Shown here piece by piece: positions 28,881 to 38,303 of a stretch of 64,000 nucleotides of DNA (positions are counted from its first letter, which is position 1; each line of letters begins with the position of its first letter). The position numbers were made by a program, and so were the translations under genes. The notes under the pieces were generated by a model. That model did not search any database and was not told the DNA's origin. It worked only from the letters and a program-made list of their open reading frames with translations. Source of the stretch: Oceanobacter sp. 1_MG-2023 (GTDB taxonomy: Bacteria; Pseudomonadota; Gammaproteobacteria; Pseudomonadales; Oceanobacteraceae); assembly GCF_030689025.1 (NCBI RefSeq), contig NZ_JAUYWA010000021.1, positions 1 to 64,000 of the forward strand. The letters run 5' to 3'.

Positions 28881-29963
28881 ATGAAGAAGCATACATTAGC
28901 TTTGGCTATTGCATCATCCGTACTGGCATCCGCTGCCAGTGCAGGACAAGTCGCTGAAATGAATGGCGTCACCTACAGCGTTGGCGGTTACATCAAGGCA
29001 GAAGGCGTGTTTAACCGTCCGGATGCCGATGCCGCTAACGATGTCAGTAATTCTTTTGATGCGACTGCTCGTCAGTCTCGTCTGAATTTCAAAACCGAGC
29101 GTGTTGTGGATGGCCATAAAATCACGACCTTTATTGAGGGTGACTTTTACGGCGGTTATTTCAACTCTTCAACTTATGACTGGCGTTTGCGTCACGCTTA
29201 TATGCAAATCGATAAGGTTACTCTGGGACAAACCTGGAGTGGTGCTTTCTTTGCAACTGCTCCAATGGATGCTGCCCAGGTTAACTTCTGGGGTCCTGGT
29301 CTTGGTACGATTGGTGGTAACGGCGGTACCATTCGCCCGAACCTGGTGATGCACTACACCTCTGGCCCGGTTCGTATCAGCTTGCAAGACCCTGTGAATA
29401 CCGGTGCGGCTTTCCCGGACATGGTGGCGGCTTATACCCAACGTTTTGAAGGTGGCTCCGGCTACACTGTCGCGGCGGTTGGCCGTGATGTCGCTCAGGG
29501 CGATGGTTCCAACAATGACGATGAAAACTCCGTCTTTGGTGGTGGTTTCTCTTTCGCCGGTAAACTGGGTATGGGTGATGTCACTCTGTACGGCAGTGCT
29601 TACACTGGTAAAGGCCTGGGCGTTTACACCGGTTTTGGTGTTGCAGGAGCTTATGGTGGGAAAAACTCCGATGCGGAAGATGGCAAGCTGGTACAACAAA
29701 CCGGTTATACCGCCGCAGTGGCTTACCAGGTTAACGAAAAAACCAAAGCCACCATTCGTATGGCTCACATTGGTGTCGATGATGACGCTGACAGCGAGCT
29801 GAATGCCATGAATGCCAACGTGATCTACAACTACACCAAGGGTCTGGATCTGGGGGTTGAATTCCGTAAGCAGGACGTGGGTACATTAAACAACACCAGC
29901 ACTTTCCCTAACATCCGTCCGAAGGGTAAGCAGCTGGAAGTGATGGCCATTTACAAGTTCTGA
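28881..29963 (+). CDS. DcaP-like outer-membrane porin
   Basis: 360 residues: Sec signal peptide ending near ASAASA/GQVA, followed by alternating beta strands and an aromatic C-terminus (MAIYKF) recognised by the Bam complex. Resembles DcaP-family trimeric porins, often found beside genes for dicarboxylate or aromatic acid use. GGCG site before the ATG. Likely permits entry of the PobA substrate or related acids; specificity is inference. Followed by a strong terminator. Confidence 0.8.
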   Translation: MKKHTLALAIASSVLASAASAGQVAEMNGVTYSVGGYIKAEGVFNRPDADAANDVSNSFDATARQSRLNFKTERVVDGHKITTFIEGDFYGGYFNSSTYDWRLRHAYMQIDKVTLGQTWSGAFFATAPMDAAQVNFWGPGLGTIGGNGGTIRPNLVMHYTSGPVRISLQDPVNTGAAFPDMVAAYTQRFEGGSGYTVAAVGRDVAQGDGSNNDDENSVFGGGFSFAGKLGMGDVTLYGSAYTGKGLGVYTGFGVAGAYGGKNSDAEDGKLVQQTGYTAAVAYQVNEKTKATIRMAHIGVDDDADSELNAMNANVIYNYTKGLDLGVEFRKQDVGTLNNTSTFPNIRPKGKQLEVMAIYKF

Positions 29964-30097
29964 TCCCGGAGCCGGGCAGCAGCGGTTGTGGTGTGCTGTC
30001 CGGTCGGGCCTGACGCGCTGTTTGAAAAACAGCTCCGTCAATGTGTTTGTTATCGTTGTTCTGCAAGCAAGAGTGGCCACGCTCTTGTTACAACAGG

Positions 30098-30121
30098 AAA
30101 CCGGGCTTGCCCGGTTTTTTT
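30098..30121 (+). terminator. Rho-independent terminator after the porin
   Basis: Stem AAACCGGG / CCCGGTTT with loop CTTG and a run of seven T. A second hairpin (CAAGAG / CTCTTG) lies just before it. Confidence 0.9.
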
Positions 30122-30210
30122 GTGTCTGTCTGTGGGCAGGGTGAGGATAAAAGGCATGTGGTTTTGACGAACCAGGTGCTCCATTCAGAGCTCCATTCAG
30201 TCAGTAGCTC

Positions 30211-30265
30211 CATCCAGTAGCCCAGAGTGAGCTCCGGATTAAATACCGGATTAAATAGATGCCCC
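30211..30265. mobile_element. Right-end fragment of the 265-bp element, copy 3
   Basis: Matches the last about 44 bp of the full copies (CATCCAGTAGCCCAGAGTGA region through ATTAAATAGATGCCCCC), with a 12-bp internal duplication of the ACCGGATTAAAT segment. The rest of the element is missing. It overlaps the 3' end of the AraC gene and supplies its stop. Confidence 0.75.
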
Positions 30266-31285
30266 CGCTGGGGCAGTGGCATCTTGCTGGCGGCGTTTGC
30301 GCAGCGTCTCAGAGGGTGATTCGCCATACTGTTCGCGGAAGTAAGCGGCAAAACGACTGAGGTTGGTAAAGCCGTAGCGGGTCGCGATATGAGTGATGTT
30401 GTGCTCTGGGCAGTGCTGGATATCGGCGTAGGCGGCTTCAAGTTTGCGGTGGCGGATAAATACCGAGGGTGTGATCCCCAACTCCCGATTAAACAGGTTG
30501 TAGAGAGTTTTGACGCTGACCTTGCAGGCAGAAGCAATATCACGGAGATCAAAATCTTCGGTGATATGGGTCATCACCAGCTGCCGTACCTGTTCAATTT
30601 GCGGGTGTTTGCTGATGGTTGGCTGTCCGGGTTGTTGCTGGATCGTGACACTGTCCAGCAGGGTATCGTATAACAGCTGTTCATAGCAGCGCCGGGTGGC
30701 CGCTGTGATCGGGCGTGAGGCCGAAGCTCGCATCGCCTGCAGAATATGATAAAGCGCTTCTGGCAGGGCGTCATCGGTATCAGAAAGCTGCAAGGTGAGG
30801 TCAGCCGTATCGCTATTGTGATCCTGGGAATACCCCATCGCGGCCAGGGCTTGCAGCAACTCCGGGGCCGGAATGGATAACGTCATCACCCGGCAGCCTG
30901 GTGGATAACCCAGCACTAGCGCCGTGCCCGGATTCAGCAAGCATCCAGTATGGGTTGGCGACTCTGGTTGCCTGGTGTTGTGCGGATTTTCAGGGTGACT
31001 TTCGATCACCAGCAACAACAGATAACTGTCGGCACTGGTGCGGCAGAGCAGTTCGGTCTGCTCAACAAAGAGCAGCTCGGAAATCATCAGTTTGCCAAAC
31101 AATTTGCACTCGTGTTGCTGCAGCGCCGGTACGGCAGCGGTGTGAGTATCCGCGCCCGGGCGTAACAAGAGAGCTGCCCCTGAACGGTTGTCCAGTCGCC
31201 ACCGTGGCAGCGATGGATTGTCCGGTTCTGACGGGTAGGGAACCAGTGTCAGGGTAGCGGGCAGGGACATCGATGTATCAGGCAT
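30251..31285 (-). CDS. AraC-family transcriptional regulator
   Basis: 344 residues. The C-terminal 100 residues hold the double helix-turn-helix: first HTH DLRDIASACKVSVKTLYNLF, second HNITHIATRYGFTNLSRFAAYF with the family ending FREQYGESPSETLR. The N-terminal about 230 residues are an AraC_binding_2-type sensing domain. Gene converges on the porin and is divergent from the TRAP operon; it could control either, or pobA. The last residues (GASI) and the stop are encoded within a repeat-element end, so the C-terminus has been altered by insertion. Confidence 0.88.
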   Translation of the reverse strand: MPDTSMSLPATLTLVPYPSEPDNPSLPRWRLDNRSGAALLLRPGADTHTAAVPALQQHECKLFGKLMISELLFVEQTELLCRTSADSYLLLLVIESHPENPHNTRQPESPTHTGCLLNPGTALVLGYPPGCRVMTLSIPAPELLQALAAMGYSQDHNSDTADLTLQLSDTDDALPEALYHILQAMRASASRPITAATRRCYEQLLYDTLLDSVTIQQQPGQPTISKHPQIEQVRQLVMTHITEDFDLRDIASACKVSVKTLYNLFNRELGITPSVFIRHRKLEAAYADIQHCPEHNITHIATRYGFTNLSRFAAYFREQYGESPSETLRKRRQQDATAPAGASI

Positions 31286-32015
31286 AAATCCCCTCGTACT
31301 ATGTGGTTGAATCCCTGAATACCGTCAGCATGCTGCTGGTACTTAAATGACATACTGATTGTCCGGTGCATCCATCGATCGGCACAGCAGCGCGAGTCGC
31401 GCCTGTTTTTCTGTCGGCCAGTATGCCTGCAACATCTTGGCTTGTGCTACTCATCCGGTATTCCAATTTTCTCCGAGTGCTATTTGTTTTTGCTATAGCC
31501 TGAAGCTGTTGCGAGTGCTGCCAACAGCTTCTGATCACGCTGTTCGGCCAACATGACCGAGCCACGGCTGGCTGCTCAGAGTCAGCCGGATTTTATCCAT
31601 AATAAGCTAAAAAGAGGCTGTTTATGGGGGTTTGTCGGGTTTTTTGCTGGCTGTTGATGGGATATTAAAAGGCTATTTATGAGATGTTGACAGGCTGGTT
31701 TGTACCATCAAAAGCGTTGTCTAATAACGTTAAAAACAGAAGAGATTGCCATCGATAGATAACCTCTATGCAAAAAATGAATGGCTCTTATGCTTATTTA
31801 ATTATCTGCATGGCGGCTCGGGATGCTAGCTTGATACCGTTGATCAAGTTGCTGTTTAGTAACTGCCAGTTGCCATGATCCAGTGAGTGTACTGGTGCCA
31901 ATAAGGATGAATTACATCCAGACAAAAATGTCGGTCAAACCCTCAGACAGTTCCTGGGGTGCATGATTTTGCTGGTGGCAAGATATGCCCGATAAAAATA
32001 ACAAGGTGACAAACA
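31286..32015. other. 730-bp region between the AraC gene and the TRAP operon
   Basis: No gene recognised on either strand; short open frames overlap the promoter region without ribosome sites. Becomes AT-rich from about 31590. Presumably holds the two divergent promoters; no convincing operator could be assigned by eye. Confidence 0.5.
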
Positions 32016-33068
32016 ATGAAATTGAAAAAGCTGCTCCTGACGTTGAGCCTTACCGTTGCTGGTATGGCAACCTTGAACACCCAGGCTGCTGAACCTGAAT
32101 TTACCTTCAAGTTACATCACTTCCTGACGCCGTTGTCCGCGGCTCACCAAAAAATGATGGTGCCCTGGGCCAACAAGGTGATGGCAGAGTCCGATGGCCG
32201 TATCAAAATCGATATTTATCCGGCAATGCAGTTGGGTGGCAAACCGCCGCAGCTGTTTGACCAGGCCCGTAAAGGCGTAGCCGATATTGTCTGGACAGTC
32301 GGTGGTTATACTCCGGGCCGTTTCTCGAAAGCTGGCGTGTTTGAATTGCCCTTTATGCCCGCCAGTGCCGAAGCAACCAGTATGGCGATGCAGGAGTATG
32401 CCGAAACAGAAATGCAGGATGAGCTGAGCGATGTGCATTTGCTGGCCATTCATACCCATGCTCCGGGTGCACTGCATTCCCGTGACGTGCTGATCAAGAC
32501 CACTGCGGATATGGAAGGCCTGAAAATGCGGGCACCCAACAAAGCGATGGCTGAAGCCTTCAGTCTGGTTGGCGGTTCCCCGGTATTTATGCCGGTGCCA
32601 GCCCTGCCGAGTGCCTTGTCCAAAGGGGTTGTGGATGTAGCGGTGATGCCGTTTGAGGTGGTTAACCCGCTAAAAATACAGCAGTTGGCACCCAACCATA
32701 CCGAGATCAAGGGTGAACACGGTCTGTATACCCAATTCTTCCTCTTTACCATGAACAAGAAAGCCTACGCGAAATTACCCGCGGATTTAAAACAGGTGAT
32801 CGATAACAACTCCGGTATCAACGAAGCCCGCCGTTTGGGTCATGCCATGGACCTGGCCGAGCTGCCGGGATATGCCGCTTCTGAAGCAGAAAACAACCCC
32901 TTCTATACCCTGACAGAGGAAGAAACGGCTCGCTGGAAGCAAACCATGCAACCGGTGACTGACGACTGGATAGAAGATATGAATGACGACGGCGAAAATG
33001 GTACAGCACTGTACAAAAAAGCCGTTAGCCTGATCAAAAAATACCAGCAGGTCGTTAGTGGCTCATGA
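32016..33068 (+). CDS. TRAP transporter periplasmic solute-binding protein (DctP family)
   Basis: 350 residues: signal peptide (KKLLLTLSLTVAGMATLNTQAA), then a DctP-family domain. Visible family features: KLHHFLTP at the start of the fold, DIYPAMQLGG, an arginine in GLKMRAPN that normally binds the substrate carboxylate, and VDVAVMPFEVVNPL. AAGGTGA precedes the ATG. First of three overlapping genes encoding a sodium-driven importer of an organic acid. Beside pobA and an AraC regulator, an aromatic or related acid is plausible but unproven. Confidence 0.92.
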   Translation: MKLKKLLLTLSLTVAGMATLNTQAAEPEFTFKLHHFLTPLSAAHQKMMVPWANKVMAESDGRIKIDIYPAMQLGGKPPQLFDQARKGVADIVWTVGGYTPGRFSKAGVFELPFMPASAEATSMAMQEYAETEMQDELSDVHLLAIHTHAPGALHSRDVLIKTTADMEGLKMRAPNKAMAEAFSLVGGSPVFMPVPALPSALSKGVVDVAVMPFEVVNPLKIQQLAPNHTEIKGEHGLYTQFFLFTMNKKAYAKLPADLKQVIDNNSGINEARRLGHAMDLAELPGYAASEAENNPFYTLTEEETARWKQTMQPVTDDWIEDMNDDGENGTALYKKAVSLIKKYQQVVSGS

Positions 33069-33583
33069 CTGATATATCCCTGACCCAGCCAGTCTGGCTG
33101 GAACAGGTACGTCTCGGTATGGCATGGCTGTCCCGTCAGTTCGCACTGTTGGGCGGTTTTTTAATGCTGATGTTGGCCACCATGACGGTGATCAGCATCA
33201 CCGGTCGTACGCTGTTTGGTGCTGCTATCGAAGGTGATTACGAGCTGGTGGAAGCTGGCCTGGGTATAACCGTCTTTCTGTTTTTACCGGAAGGCCACCG
33301 TTGTAACGGCCATGTGGTGGTGGATATTTTCACCAATAACCTGGCCCCGCGATCCGTCGCCTTGCTGGAAACGGTGGGGGAAGTGTTTTTCCTGATCGTA
33401 TCACTGGTACTGATCTGGCAGCTGACGCTGGGCGGTATCGATGCCTACGACTATATGGAGCAGAGTATGCTTCTGGAACTGCCGCTCTGGATTGTGTTTG
33501 TACCGGGCGTATTGTCTTCCGCCCTGATTGCCCTGACGAGCCTTGATCGTATCGTCACTTTTGTACGTGGAGCCGGGAAATGA
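33065..33583 (+). CDS. TRAP transporter small membrane subunit (DctQ family)
   Basis: 172 residues with four predicted membrane helices and the family segment around GYELVEAGLGITVFLFLPEGHRCNGHVVVD slot (helix 2 and following loop). Overlaps the binding-protein gene by 4 bp and the large-subunit gene by 4 bp, so all three are translationally coupled. Confidence 0.9.
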   Translation: MTDISLTQPVWLEQVRLGMAWLSRQFALLGGFLMLMLATMTVISITGRTLFGAAIEGDYELVEAGLGITVFLFLPEGHRCNGHVVVDIFTNNLAPRSVALLETVGEVFFLIVSLVLIWQLTLGGIDAYDYMEQSMLLELPLWIVFVPGVLSSALIALTSLDRIVTFVRGAGK

Positions 33584-34899
33584 GCAATGTAGAACTGGCC
33601 TTTGCCATGATGGCATTGCTGATGGTGTTGATGGCGCTGCGTATTCCGATCGCGCTGTCGATGATGGCCTGTGGCGCTCTGGGTTATGGCCTGCTGGCCG
33701 GGCCGGAGTCGGTGCTGAACTATATGGGCACGGTACCGGTGTCCAAGTTTTCCACCTTCGACCTGTCGGTGGTACCGTTATTCTTGCTGATGGGCGAACT
33801 GGCCACCCGTGCCGGTATTACCCGTGAACTGTTTCGTACCTGCAACGTCTGGGTCGGACAGTTAAGAGGCGGTTTGGCAATGGCGTCGATTTCCGGCTGT
33901 GCCGCGTTCGGAGCGATTTGTGGTTCCTCACTGGCCACTGCCTCCACCATGGGCAAAGTCGCCTTGCCAGAAATGAAAGCCAATAATTATCAGCCGGGTC
34001 TGGCTGCCGGAGCGCTGGCGGCAGGGGGAACCCTGGGGATTCTTATTCCGCCATCAATGGTGCTGATTATCTTCTCGGTACTGACCGAACAAAATATCGC
34101 CAAAATGTTTCTGGCGGCCTTTGTTCCGGGTTTTATGGCGGCGTTCGGCTATATGCTGGCGATTGCGATTTATGTACGACTGAAACCGGACTCCGGCCCG
34201 GCCGGGCCAAAAACCACGTGGGCGCAGAAATTTCGTTCCACCGGTGATGTCTGGCATATTTCGGTGATTTTTCTGATTGTTCTGGGCGGTATTTATGCCG
34301 GTATCTTTACCCCTACCGAAGCCGCCTCTGTCGGGGTGATCCTGACGGCCATTCTGGCTTTTACCCATGGCAAGATGCGGTTGGCGGATTTTCGCGACAG
34401 CATTCTTAAAACGGCGGTATCGACGGCGATGATTTTTTTCATCCTGTTGGGTGCCGACCTGTTCAGCGTTTTTATTGCGCTGACGCAGTTACCCTCATTG
34501 GGTGCCGATATGATTCTGGCTGCCGACCTGTCGCCGTATCTGGTGCTGACAATCATGTTGCTGACCTATCTGATTCTGGGCTGTTTTATGGACAGCCTGG
34601 CGATGATCTTGCTGACCATTCCGATCTACTATCCGATTATTGCGGTGATGGATTTTGGTATGCCGGCGGAAGATCTGGGCATCTGGTTTGGTATTATTGC
34701 GCTGGTGGTGGTTGAAGTCGGTTTGATTACGCCGCCGGTAGGCATGAACGTATTTATCATCAAGTCCTTCGACAAGGATTTGCTGATGACGGATGCATTC
34801 AAGGGCGTGATTCCGTTCCTGCTCTCGGATATCTTGCGGGTGATTCTGATGATCATCTTCCCGGGCATCACCTTGTGGGCGGTGCATTTGCTGGGCTGA
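33580..34899 (+). CDS. TRAP transporter large membrane subunit (DctM family)
   Basis: 439 residues, about a dozen membrane helices. Family landmarks: early PIALSMMACGALGYG, the AFGAICGSSLATASTMG loop, GGTLGILIPPSMVLIIFS, and near the C-terminus LITPPVGMNVFIIK. Forms the sodium-coupled transport channel with the small subunit in the inner membrane. Last gene of the operon, followed by a strong terminator. Confidence 0.93.
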   Translation: MSNVELAFAMMALLMVLMALRIPIALSMMACGALGYGLLAGPESVLNYMGTVPVSKFSTFDLSVVPLFLLMGELATRAGITRELFRTCNVWVGQLRGGLAMASISGCAAFGAICGSSLATASTMGKVALPEMKANNYQPGLAAGALAAGGTLGILIPPSMVLIIFSVLTEQNIAKMFLAAFVPGFMAAFGYMLAIAIYVRLKPDSGPAGPKTTWAQKFRSTGDVWHISVIFLIVLGGIYAGIFTPTEAASVGVILTAILAFTHGKMRLADFRDSILKTAVSTAMIFFILLGADLFSVFIALTQLPSLGADMILAADLSPYLVLTIMLLTYLILGCFMDSLAMILLTIPIYYPIIAVMDFGMPAEDLGIWFGIIALVVVEVGLITPPVGMNVFIIKSFDKDLLMTDAFKGVIPFLLSDILRVILMIIFPGITLWAVHLLG

Positions 34900-34935
34900 T
34901 ACCGGATACTGCTTGTTGGTTATTCCGCTGGTTAG

Positions 34936-34970
34936 AAGACAGTGTGTGTTTTTCACCACTGTCTTTTTTT
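34936..34970 (+). terminator. Rho-independent terminator of the TRAP operon
   Basis: 9-bp stem AAGACAGTG / CACTGTCTT, 12-nt loop, and a run of seven T, 36 bp after the large-subunit stop. Confidence 0.92.
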
Positions 34971-34980
34971 ATGCCGGTTG

Positions 34981-35008
34981 TTTGTTGTTTGTTGTTTGTT
35001 GTTTGTTG
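34981..35008. repeat. Heptamer tandem repeat (TTTGTTG)4
   Basis: Four perfect copies of TTTGTTG in noncoding DNA between a terminator and the 3' end of the DMT transporter gene. Immediately followed by short GTGACCA direct repeats. A possible slippage site, but outside any gene. Confidence 0.9.
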
Positions 35009-35066
35009 TCGGTCAGTGACCAGTGACCAGGCGTGTGGTCGCCATGAGTGGCGGAGTACCGGCTTT

Positions 35067-36002
35067 TTATTGTGGCAACCCATCCTGATGCCGCCGTGCC
35101 CACAACGAGCGGGCCAGCCAGGGTAGACTCAGCCCGACAATGGTAATGGTAATGCCGAGGATCTGGATCAGACTCAGCTGCACCCCCATGGCCAGCGCAA
35201 TCAAGGCAGCCGACACCGGCACCAAATTAAAATACAGCGAAGCATTGGCAGCACCAATGGCCTTGACGCCCTGAATCCAGAACAGATACGCCAGCACAGA
35301 ACCAAAGAGGCTGATGTGCAACAACTGCAGCCACTCGATCGGGTTGAGCAGCTGAATTTCTTGCCAGGGGTGAATCTCCTTGAACAGCAGGCCATACACA
35401 CTGACCGCCAGCCAGCCCGCCGTCATGGTAACCAGGGTAAACGACATGGGAGGCAGCCAGTGGCTGACGCGTTGTGAGGCAATGGTAAAGGCCGCCCAGC
35501 ACAACATGCCGATGCTGATCAGCAGGTCACCACGATTAAGGCCGTGTTGCAGCAGCGACATAACATCGCCGTTGGTAATCACCAGGGTTACGCCGATCAG
35601 GCCAATGGTCAGACTGATCCACTGTTGAACCGAGAGCCAGCGGCGGGCCAGTGCTCCCGCTGCAATCGACGTCACCAATGGACTGAGCGCCATGATCAGG
35701 GCACCGTTGGTGGCCTCGGTGTAGGGCAAACCTTCGTAAAGAGCGAGGTTGAAACTGCCCACCCCGAGCACGCCAAGTGCCGCCAGAACCAGATATTGCG
35801 ATCCGCTCAGTGTCGGCCAGGGCTTGCGCTGCACCAGCAGATAAAGACAGACACAGACCAGCGCGATCAGAAACCGCCACATCAGCAATGACAGCCCGGA
35901 AACCGATTGCAACAGGACTTTGGAAATAGGAAACACACTGCCCCAGCAAATCACGCAAATCAGCAGCATGAGAACAGGCGTGGCTCGGGCTGGCAGGTTC
36001 AT
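35067..36002 (-). CDS. EamA/DMT-family transporter
   Basis: 311 residues with ten predicted membrane helices arranged as two EamA repeats (first half to about residue 140, second with GVKAIGAANASLYFNLVPVSA near residue 260), the standard drug/metabolite transporter plan. Likely exports or imports a small metabolite in the inner membrane; substrate cannot be predicted. Single gene on the minus strand. Confidence 0.88.
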   Translation of the reverse strand: MNLPARATPVLMLLICVICWGSVFPISKVLLQSVSGLSLLMWRFLIALVCVCLYLLVQRKPWPTLSGSQYLVLAALGVLGVGSFNLALYEGLPYTEATNGALIMALSPLVTSIAAGALARRWLSVQQWISLTIGLIGVTLVITNGDVMSLLQHGLNRGDLLISIGMLCWAAFTIASQRVSHWLPPMSFTLVTMTAGWLAVSVYGLLFKEIHPWQEIQLLNPIEWLQLLHISLFGSVLAYLFWIQGVKAIGAANASLYFNLVPVSAALIALAMGVQLSLIQILGITITIVGLSLPWLARSLWARRHQDGLPQ

Positions 36003-36153
36003 GGAAGCTCCAGGTTAGATAAACGCCCAGCTTATGGGTTCCTGTGCCAGTCGCAAGCACTAACTTGGTAATGTTCGCCGCGACAACGGTGCCGGATAGC
36101 AAAGAATCATTATTTTTTACAGCGCCAGGGAACCAAATGCCGGTAAGTACCTC

Positions 36154-36182
36154 TTAACACAAGCAGTTTCATTGTTTATCTG
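36154..36182 (+). promoter_or_regulatory. Possible sigma-70 promoter
   Basis: -35 TTAACA (36154-36159), 17-bp spacer and -10 TATCTG (36177-36182). It would start RNA near 36189, about 20 nt before the T-tailed hairpin listed next. The -10 is a weak match. Confidence 0.35.
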
Positions 36183-36208
36183 CTCTCCCTCTGTTAGATC
36201 TAGTTTTG

Positions 36209-36234
36209 ACGGCCCTTGTGGCCGTTTTTTTTTT
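36209..36234 (+). terminator. Terminator in the leader of the SpmAB-like gene
   Basis: Stem ACGGCC / GGCCGT with 5-nt loop and ten consecutive T. No plus-strand gene lies upstream (the flanking gene is on the other strand), so it either ends a small RNA or attenuates the downstream membrane-protein gene. Confidence 0.75.
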
Positions 36235-36284
36235 GGATTTTTTCTGGCGCTGGTCGATGGCGTTGAGGTGTTCTGCAGGGCAGG

Positions 36285-37586
36285 GTGTCGAGCCTGGTTG
36301 CTGGACATTCACCACTGAGTGCGTATAAATCGAAGCTCAATGCAGATAGTCGGGAGCCGTGCTTGAATCTTGTTTGGGCGTTGTTTTTTCTGGTCGGTTT
36401 TGCCACGGCTCTGGTGCGTTGGGCCGGCGGTGACAGCGAGGTGTTTCAGCAACTGGTGAATGCCAGTTTCGATATGGCGACCCTTTCGGTTGATATTGCT
36501 ATCGGGCTGATCGGTCTGCTGGCGTTGTGGTCGGGGCTGTTTGCCATTGCCGAAAAAACCGGTGTTATTCACTGGTTCGGCCGAGGCTTGGCACCGCTGT
36601 TTCGGCGGCTGATGCCGGAAGTGCCTGCGGGACATGAAGCACAAGGGGCTATCACCATGAACCTGGCTGCCAATATGCTGGGGTTGGATAACGCCGCCAC
36701 GCCGCTGGGCATCAAGGCGATGCAGGCTCTGCAAACACTGAATCCTCTCAAAGATACCGCCAGTAATGCCCAGATCCTGTTTCTGGTGCTGAATACCTCC
36801 TCTGTCACTTTATTGCCCGTCACCATTTTTATGTACCGTACCCAGTTGGGCGCGGCGAACCCTGCTGATGTATTTGTACCCATTTTATTGGCCACCACCG
36901 CGTCCACATTGACGGGTTTGCTGGCGGTGATGTGGTGGCAAAAAATCCGTTTGGATGCCGTACTGCTGGCGTATCTGGGAGGGCTGCTGGCGCTGGTCGC
37001 GACCATGGTTTTCTGGCTTGGATCATTACCGGTGGAGCAACTGGCGGATACCTCACAGCAGCTGGCCAACGGTATCATTATGTTGTTGATCGTCAGTCTG
37101 ATTGCTGCCGGGTTATGGCGGCGACAGCCAGTGTATGAGCAGTTTGTTTGCGGCGCCAAAAGCGGTTTTGAAACCGCGGTGCAGTTGATTCCTTATCTGC
37201 TGGCGATGCTGGTGGCGATTGGTGTTTTTCGTGCCAGTGGTGCCCTTGACCTGTTGCTGGATGGCGTGCGCTGGTTGCTGACGGTATTGGGGGTCAGCAC
37301 GCTGTTTGTTGATGCCTTGCCGGTAGCACTGATGAAGCCGTTCAGCGGCAGCGGTGCCCGCGCCATGATGCTGGATGTGATGAATAGCCAGGGCGTCGAC
37401 TCAGTGGCCGGGCATATTGCGGCGGTGATGCAAGGCAGCACCGAAACCACCTTTTATGTGCTGGCGGTCTATTTTGGTGTGGTGGGTATTACCCGAATCC
37501 GTTATGCCCTCTGGGCCGGGTTGCTCTGTGATGGCGTTGGCATGATCACTGCCGTGGTGGTGGGCTTATGGTTTTTTGATGTGTGA
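36285..37586 (+). CDS. SpmA/SpmB-like nucleoside-recognition (Gate) domain membrane protein
   Basis: 433 residues from the ATG at 36285. Many membrane helices and two Gate-type halves: an SpmA-like half with TMNLAANMLGLDNAATPLGIKAM and an SpmB-like half with ALPVALMKPFSGSGARAMMLD and STETTFYVLAVYFG. In Firmicutes SpmA and SpmB are separate proteins for spore-core dehydration; in Gammaproteobacteria fused versions occur with unknown, probably transport, function. The TTG at 36363 has a better ribosome site (GGGAG 6 nt upstream) and begins at the first membrane helix, so the protein may be 26 residues shorter. Confidence 0.83.
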   Translation: MSSLVAGHSPLSAYKSKLNADSREPCLNLVWALFFLVGFATALVRWAGGDSEVFQQLVNASFDMATLSVDIAIGLIGLLALWSGLFAIAEKTGVIHWFGRGLAPLFRRLMPEVPAGHEAQGAITMNLAANMLGLDNAATPLGIKAMQALQTLNPLKDTASNAQILFLVLNTSSVTLLPVTIFMYRTQLGAANPADVFVPILLATTASTLTGLLAVMWWQKIRLDAVLLAYLGGLLALVATMVFWLGSLPVEQLADTSQQLANGIIMLLIVSLIAAGLWRRQPVYEQFVCGAKSGFETAVQLIPYLLAMLVAIGVFRASGALDLLLDGVRWLLTVLGVSTLFVDALPVALMKPFSGSGARAMMLDVMNSQGVDSVAGHIAAVMQGSTETTFYVLAVYFGVVGITRIRYALWAGLLCDGVGMITAVVVGLWFFDV

Positions 37587-37662
37587 AGCCTGAGGTTTGG
37601 GTCTCTTGCGGCAAGCCGGTTATCATACCCGGCTGATTTATCGATTCACTGTGAGTATCCGC

Positions 37663-38214
37663 ATGCCCGAAGACATTCGTCCTGTTACCCGTACACCATT
37701 ACATCGTCGCCAGATTGACGTGCAGGGCTACCTGCGCAGTGATGGCTTGTGGGAAGTGGAAGCCACCATGATGGATACCAAGCACTACGCATTTCATCTG
37801 CGTGACAAGGGTGAGCTGCCGGTTGGTTCCCCCTTGCATGACATGACCATGACCCTGGCGGTCGATGATCGCCTGGTGATTCGGGAAGTGCGTGCTGATA
37901 TGCGTTCCACACCGTATCGGGATTGCTCTGGCGCTGGGCCTCGCTACGACTTGCTGGTCGGTATCAAAATCCGTTCTGGCTGGATCAATGACGTCAAGGA
38001 AGCACTCGGCCGTTCGTATGCCTGTACTCATCTGACCGAATTATTGCCGGTGTTGGCAACGGCTGCTTTCCAGACCATTCAAGGTTATCGCCTGCAACAT
38101 GAGCCTGGTTACGCCAGCAGTCCGGTTAACCGCAAACATATGACGAACACCTGTTATGGCTATCGCGAGGGTGGCCGTGCCGATACGATTTTATGGCAAA
38201 CAGAAACAGAATGA
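37663..38214 (+). CDS. DUF2889 family protein
   Basis: 183 residues from the ATG at 37663 (MPEDIRPV); the frame is open upstream to a TTG at 37597 without family-like sequence. A soluble protein starting with a TPLHRRQIDVQGYLRSDGLWEVEA segment, then D-M-T-M-T-L and RAGxYDLLV-type strands, and a conserved-looking CTHLTELLPVLATAAFQTI helix. Matches DUF2889, whose function is unknown; members are often near aromatic-degradation genes. 76 bp behind the SpmAB-like gene. Confidence 0.75.
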   Translation: MPEDIRPVTRTPLHRRQIDVQGYLRSDGLWEVEATMMDTKHYAFHLRDKGELPVGSPLHDMTMTLAVDDRLVIREVRADMRSTPYRDCSGAGPRYDLLVGIKIRSGWINDVKEALGRSYACTHLTELLPVLATAAFQTIQGYRLQHEPGYASSPVNRKHMTNTCYGYREGGRADTILWQTETE

Positions 38215-38303
38215 CTGGCCGTATGGTATGCGCTGACGTGGCGCTGGCCTGAGGCGGTGAGTTAGGGATGGGTTAGACGGTGAGTCAGGCGCTGGTTCGG
38301 AGG

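Noticed and set aside
31960..32015. Sigma-54 promoter ahead of the TRAP operon
   Set aside because: GG and GC elements near 31970-31990 do not have the required 10-bp spacing.
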